From assembly GCA_032716605.1 (NCBI GenBank), contig CM064571.1:19226756-19290755 (forward strand): a stretch of DNA of 64,000 bases, read 5' to 3'. The notes under the pieces are model-generated. The model did not search any database and was not told where the DNA came from. It was given only the letters and a program-made list of their open reading frames with translations. The DNA comes from Paralithodes platypus. Its lineage: Eukaryota > Arthropoda > Malacostraca > Decapoda > Lithodidae. Of the stretch, positions 58,901 through 64,000 are shown piece by piece (position 1 is the stretch's first letter; the number at the start of each line of letters is the position of its first letter). The translations under genes were made by a program, and so were the position numbers.

Positions 58901-58963
58901 GCATTTTATTGCTTGAAGGAAGTCTGGAAAATCGCAAAAGTTCACGAACATTTGTCAGGAGCT

Positions 58964-59178
58964 GTACAGTAGCGCTAATAAGTCATGGTTCAGCTGTCAT
59001 TACGTTTGGCTTGCTCTGTGTTGTATTAATGTCTGTCATATGTTGAATAGGGGGGATAAGTGTAGGAACATGTTGGTATATCTCACCCGAAAATAATAAA
59101 TCATGTAAATATTTCTGATACCAATTATGGATCTAAATATACTTGGTGCCGAGACATCACTTATTAGGCCGACTGTAC
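58964..59178. mobile_element. Family D element, copy 3
   Basis: GTACAGTAGCGCTAATAAGT and the inverted ACTTATTAGGCCGACTGTAC. The right-hand GTAC is shared with the next copy. Confidence 0.8.
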
Positions 59179-59391
59179 AATCGCGCTAATAAGTGATGTC
59201 TCTGCGCCAAGTATATTTTGATCAATAATTGGTATCAGCAATATCTAAGCTTCATTTCTTCATATCGAGTGAGATATACAAACATGTTCCTACATTTACC
59301 CACCCTATTCAACATCTGACAGACATTAATACAGCACAGATCAAGCCAAGCGTAATGACAAATGAGTCATGACTTATTAGCACGACTGTAC
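59175..59391. mobile_element. Family D element, copy 4, inverted relative to copy 3
   Basis: GTACAATCGCGCTAATAAGT at the left and ACTTATTAGCACGACTGTAC at the right. It abuts copy 3 tail to tail and overlaps it by the 4-bp palindrome GTAC. Confidence 0.8.
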
Positions 59392-59662
59392 ATACATTAC
59401 ATATTCTCCAACGGATGCACTCTTGTTTTTTACTTTGCCTATCGGGGTCCTGATAATGAGAGAGAGAGGGAGAGAGAGAGATAAGGTAACCAACTTATAA
59501 TATAATCACCCAGCCATTACACAACTCATATAAATAGTTGCCTTTTTAGTTACGTAAAGGGCTGATAATCTAATTCACTAATAATATGTACGATCATACT
59601 CCACTCACATAGGCCTACACTGTTAAGGATCAAGGTTATAAGAAAAGTAAATAACATATCGG

Positions 59663-59666
<4 letters not shown>

Positions 59667-59694
<28 letters not shown>

Positions 59695-59697
59695 CCG

Positions 59698-59726
<29 letters not shown>
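59667..59726. repeat. (AT)n microsatellite
   Basis: Two AT runs around CCGTATA. Confidence 0.95.
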
Positions 59727-59729
<3 letters not shown>

Positions 59730-59869
59730 TATAAACAGTATATAAAGCAGCAAGTCTACTAACACCATATACAAAGTTTATGGGTTTCATTTTTTTTTAT
59801 AATGCTCATAAAACTGTCAGAATAGTATGTGCATGTGGGATGACGCATACATTAAGGGGAGATGGGTAG

Positions 59870-60060
59870 CTTTTCTTGTCTCCCTTCTCTCTCATGTTTA
59901 GCCCCATTAGTTTGGCGATTTTAAGACATTCGGCTCATTAGTTTGACGATTTTAAGACCTTCCACCCCATTTCTGTGTCAATATTAAGACTTTTCGTGGC
60001 ATTTAGGTGTCGATTTTTGCCTGGCGAGCGATAGCGAGCCTGTAATCTAGTTTTCTATCA
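59870..60060. repeat. Dispersed repeat, family C
   Basis: CTCATGTTTAGCCCCATTAG, CCCCATTTCTGTGTC and GGTGTCGATTTTTGCCTGGC. The last 50 bp of the family are missing. Confidence 0.6.
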
Positions 60061-60322
60061 AAAAATATAAATATTTATCTTGAAGGAGCACTGTAAACAA
60101 TATCTGTTGTCTGTATTTATCAACAGAAAATTCACAGTAAACTTAAAATACAGATATCTGTATTTTATATTACAGGCATCGACTGTAAAACCATGGTGTT
60201 GAATAACTAAAGGAATATTGACTATATACCATATTTGTTCTTTATGAACTGTAGCAAGCCTATACACTGATATAAATTAAGTTAACTAAATACTGAATTT
60301 TGTTTTATAAAATGGTAAAAAA

Positions 60323-60602
60323 TGGTGGTGGGAGGGCTTGTGGCTTTGGCTCCGCTGCATGTCTGCCTGCCGAGATCGGAACCTCTCCGGGTGGTCGGGG
60401 GCCGGGGGAGTGCTGGAGCGACCTTGGTGACCTGGTTTCTGGGTCTTCTCCTGGGTGACCTGGATGTGTGTGAGTTTGTGCTTTTTATCTGTTTATTTGT
60501 TGTTTTATGTTGTTTTTGTGTTTTCCCTGTTCTTGCTCTGTCTTGAGTCGGCTACCCCCAAAATGGGGATTGGGCCTGAGCATATAGATAGATAGATAGA
60601 AT
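60323..60602 (+). mobile_element. SINE-like repeat, family I, long copy
   Basis: GGGAGGGCTTGTGGCTTTGG, CTGCCTGCCGAGATCGGAAC, CTTGAGTCGGCTACCCCCAA and GGCCTGAGCATATAGATAGA. With 12935-13260 it defines the full unit of about 260-320 bp. Confidence 0.7.
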
Positions 60603-61466
60603 AGAAAACTCAATTTTTACCCTTGCAATGTATCTAGAAAACGAGGCAATAATTTATCACTACAGTTGCCGGGGGCGTGAATGAATCGCCTTCATATGCT
60701 TCCATATGCCGAGGCAACTCACTCGATTTTCTAGCGTGTAGGTCTATACCGTTTTTGTTTTATGCTAGGCTAAACAAGTAGTAGTAACGTAGAGTACAGT
60801 CTTACAGAATCTTGTGTTTATTTTCCAACAGGTACCGGTATATAGCCGATGAAAACAACCATATAGATATTTAATTGGATATTGCATGAATGACAGTCCA
60901 AGTTAGTTTCTGACAATATATAAAATTGAACATGTATATAATGTGTAACCAAATACTTTCGCGGTTGCTGCATAGCTGGGGATTAGGCAATGTTTACGTT
61001 ACGTGACAGGCTACCATAATCAGAATTTTGTTCTGCTATATTTGTACGTAGCCTACAGTCTTTGCGTGACACAAGGTAAGGTTGCGTTATACAGTATAGG
61101 CTATTGTATCAAACAACTCACGGTGTTTAAAGTAGCCTAACTGAGGGTAGGGTGGGATTGTTGTTGTGGGTAACGGTTTATATTCAGTATAACCGCCAAA
61201 GCTAGGTTATAACAAACAATGTTGATCAAATATTAATACGAATTATGATTATATGACGTTATTATTTGTGTGTTGCAGATATATTGTATTTTTATGTAAG
61301 AAATATTACTGTTGGTAAAGTATACATTAAAGATCCCGGTAATGCATATTGTACGCTAATTCGGTTTTGCACCATATGCCTACATGGGTAGATGGGCAAT
61401 TTTCCGTTTCACACATCCATTTTTATGACACCTCAGCTACACCTCCCATACCGGTATTTTACTTAA

Positions 61467-61494
61467 AAGTATATATATATATATATATATATAT

Positions 61495-61531
<37 letters not shown>
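61467..61531. repeat. Compound (AT)n(GT)n microsatellite
   Basis: TATA run followed by GT run. Confidence 0.95.
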
Positions 61532-61532
<1 letters not shown>

Positions 61533-61684
61533 CATTCTTACATATCTTGCTTTGGTAGGACTAGGTTACCAAGAATGTCAATTATCAATATATAAGTGTA
61601 ACAATACAGTAAAAGATTCTGTAAAATTTACTGAACAATTTCTGGCAATTAGGCTGCCAAATATTATCTGTAATTTACACGATT

Positions 61685-61855
61685 CTGTAAACACTTATTA
61701 GACGATTATATTCAGTTTATAAAGGGCCTCCAGCCATTAACAGGCTTGGAACTATCTTACTTAACCTTCTTTACTACCACAGATCCTTCTTAAACTGCAC
61801 ACAATTGTTTACATATAATGGAAAAGACGTCGTTGGTACAAATAGTGTTAATTTA
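61685..61855. mobile_element. Family A element, copy 8 (left end missing)
   Basis: It starts inside the element (ACTTATTAGACGATTATATT), continues through CTCCAGCCATTAACAGGCTT, and ends GACGTCGTTGGTACAAATAG. Confidence 0.6.
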
Positions 61856-61962
61856 TATATCAAGGGGCAAATATGACACTTAATTTGTGCATACAATTGC
61901 ATTCATTAATCAGGATCTACAGGTTTAATTGAATTAATATACACATACACATACACAACAAC

Positions 61963-61993
<31 letters not shown>

Positions 61994-62049
61994 CCAAACA
62001 CACATACACTATCGTATCTAAAAGGATAAACCCATGTGTAACTCTCTCT

Positions 62050-62055
62050 CCCCTC

Positions 62056-62138
<83 letters not shown>

Positions 62139-62356
62139 CACACATACACTATCGTATCTAAAAGGATAAACCCATGTGTAACTCTCCTCCCTCTCCTCCC
62201 CTTCTCTTCTCTCTCCTCTCCTCTCTGTGTAACTCTCTCTCTCCTCCTCTCTCTCTCTCACCTCTCTCTCTCTCTCTCTCCTCTCTCTATCTCTCTCTCT
62301 CTCTCTCTCTCGCTCTTCTCTCTCTCTCGCTCTTCTTCTCTCTCTCTCTCTCTCTC

Positions 62357-62414
<58 letters not shown>
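62050..62414. repeat. (CT)n microsatellite, imperfect, with internal duplication
   Basis: CT runs are interrupted by two copies of CACTATCGTATCTAAAAGGA (about 62004 and 62148), which suggests segmental duplication of the run. No coding content. Confidence 0.95.
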
Positions 62415-62417
<3 letters not shown>

Positions 62418-62539
62418 TAATGGGGCCAAATATGAGGGAGAAGGCCGGGATCCATAAACACTAAATCCACCCTTTAAGAATTACTGTGTTATTGGCTATT
62501 GCTGATGTCATAGCTTGCCTTATCTTATTGTGGATTGGG

Positions 62540-62760
62540 TCTACTAACCCCTTCAGAATTATGACGTGTTCTGACAGTTTATTCTGGCTATCATTAGGCG
62601 ATTTTATACAGCTTAGGAAGGCTCTGTGGGACTTAGAAGGGTGAAGACTATCTCAATTGACCCTCTGGCTATCATAACACGATTTTATACAGCTTAGGAA
62701 GGATCTGTGGGACTTATAGCAGGGTGAAGACTATCTCAATTAACCCTCGAATTTCCCTAT
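62540..62760. mobile_element. Family B element with internal duplication
   Basis: The block CGATTTTATACAGCTTAGGA with GGGACTTA and GGGTGAAGACTATCTCAATT occurs twice (62597-62660 and 62676-62740). Confidence 0.5.
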
Positions 62761-63522
62761 GCCTTTCCTAATCAAAACCCCCAATTGCCCCACCACGCCC
62801 CATCTCTGCTCACCCTAGTTATTTATAAAGGATAAGTGGTTCATTATGTAACTAGGAGAAAAACTTAATTGATAGACCAAAATAATTAGTTTCCTCTTCT
62901 TTAGATATTATATTAATTTAATGAACTAAGATTATATATACGTTTTATTAAATATTAAACTATAAACACTACTACTACTATAAATACTACGGTACTACTA
63001 ATAATGGTAATATACAGTATATCATATTCATATATTATATCTATCTATCTATCGATATATATATATATATATATATACCGGTATATATATATATATATTG
63101 TATATCATAGTGATAAAGTGATATGCATTGGTTTAATCTATCTGTCTATTGCAATATCTGGGGCAAGGTTAATGGTCAGACGTGTCCTACCTATAACATA
63201 CATACATATACATACACACACACACGCTCACACACTCACATGATGATACACACATACATAGAAAATACCCATAGCCCAAACATACAAATATACACACACA
63301 CACACACACACACACAAATAATAAACACATATACACACATAAAGTTAAACACACACACACACACACGCACATAGTACAGGCATATATATATATAAAGTTA
63401 AATGTACACACACAAACACACACACTCGCATACACAAATACACTATATATATACCCCACCTTAAAGACGTGTTGGCAAGACGATTATATGGGATATCTAA
63501 GTTGTGTAAGTAACATTCTAAC

Positions 63523-63556
<34 letters not shown>

Positions 63557-63606
63557 ATATTTGGTATTGATAAATACGTTCAATGTAATGAGTAACTGAG
63601 TAACTG

Positions 63607-63610
<4 letters not shown>

Positions 63611-63693
<83 letters not shown>
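63611..63693. repeat. (CA)n microsatellite
   Basis: About 80 bp of CA. Shorter CA runs lie at 63293-63315, 63349-63366 and 63523-63554. Confidence 0.97.
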
Positions 63694-63694
<1 letters not shown>

Positions 63695-63699
63695 TCACC

Positions 63700-64000
63700 A
63701 TAGCTGAACTTAAGGGGAGCTTTTTAGTTGATTCCCTAGACTTCCGTCAAGCTTAAAATTACTCCCCCTAGACTCCCTTTCAAGATAAATTTGTACATTT
63801 TTCGGTAGAAAAATTTCCCGGCCGAAGGCCGGTTCCGCTTAAATTACAGGCTCGCTATCGCTCGCCAGAAAAAAATCGACACCTAAATGGCACGAATGGT
63901 CTTAAGATTGACAGAAATGGGGCGAGGGTTCTTAAAATCGCCAAACTAATGGGGCGAACGTCTTAAAATCTCAAAAGCAATGGGGCTAAACATGAGGGAG
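63700..64000. repeat. Dispersed repeat, family C, cut by the window end
   Basis: TTGTACATTTTTCGGTAGAA, CCGGCCGAAGGCCGG, AGGCTCGCTATCGCTCGCCA and GCCAAACTAATGGGGCGAAC. One of the best-preserved copies. Confidence 0.65.

Larger units (their letters stand above)
55092..64000. other. Upstream of PCYT2: no gene seen
   Basis: Families A, C, D, E, F and I, one tRNA-like unit and many microsatellites. The stretches 55092-55670 (CA-rich near the PCYT2 start), 56790-57175 and 60600-61460 contain no recognisable coding sequence. Confidence 0.55.

Noticed and set aside
61917..62464. Arg-Glu and Ser-Leu repeat ORFs
   Set aside because: Translation of a (CT)n microsatellite.
63187..63701. Cys-Val repeat ORFs
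   Set aside because: Translation of (CA)n microsatellites.

Overview
This is eukaryotic, almost certainly arthropod nuclear DNA, and most likely from a decapod crustacean. That assignment is inferred from the intron-rich genes with GT-AG junctions, the CR1/L2-like and jockey-like LINEs, the TTAGG-like (CCTAA) runs and the heavy load of dinucleotide microsatellites. No rRNA, CRISPR or bacterial-type operon is present. Only two cellular genes can be assembled, and both lie on the minus strand.

Gene 1 (3564-20811, minus) is a Nopp140/NOLC1 homologue. Eight exons join in frame to 809 codons: an N-terminal LisH-type region, a long array of acidic-serine clusters alternating with Lys/Pro/Ala-rich linkers, the conserved NTPYRRVR block, and a C-terminal tail of RGG/FRGG repeats ending in ITFDE. 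The large intron 1 (10872-20712) is packed with LINE pieces and other repeats.

Gene 2 (35723-55091, minus) is PCYT2, CTP:phosphoethanolamine cytidylyltransferase. Nine exons join in frame to 380 codons with two nucleotidyltransferase domains (HFGH and HVGH). Intron 1 (41661-55035) is 13 kb and holds an uninterrupted 1037-codon LINE ORF in the opposite orientation, a 132-bp satellite-like array and a large inverted-repeat structure. PCYT2 lies upstream of NOLC1 on the same strand. The 15 kb between them (20812-35722) shows only mobile and repetitive DNA, as do the two ends of the window (1-3563 and 55092-64000).

The repeat landscape is the other main content: at least eight families of short palindromic or terminal-inverted-repeat elements (labelled A-H and J here), tRNA-derived SINE-like units with A and B boxes, an abundant SINE-like family ending in GGGCCTGAGTATATACATA, several LINE families, and 47-bp, 42-bp and 132-bp tandem arrays. 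Several insertions are nested and carry visible target-site duplications. The two genes share no pathway: one acts in nucleolar snoRNP/ribosome biogenesis, the other in phosphatidylethanolamine synthesis.
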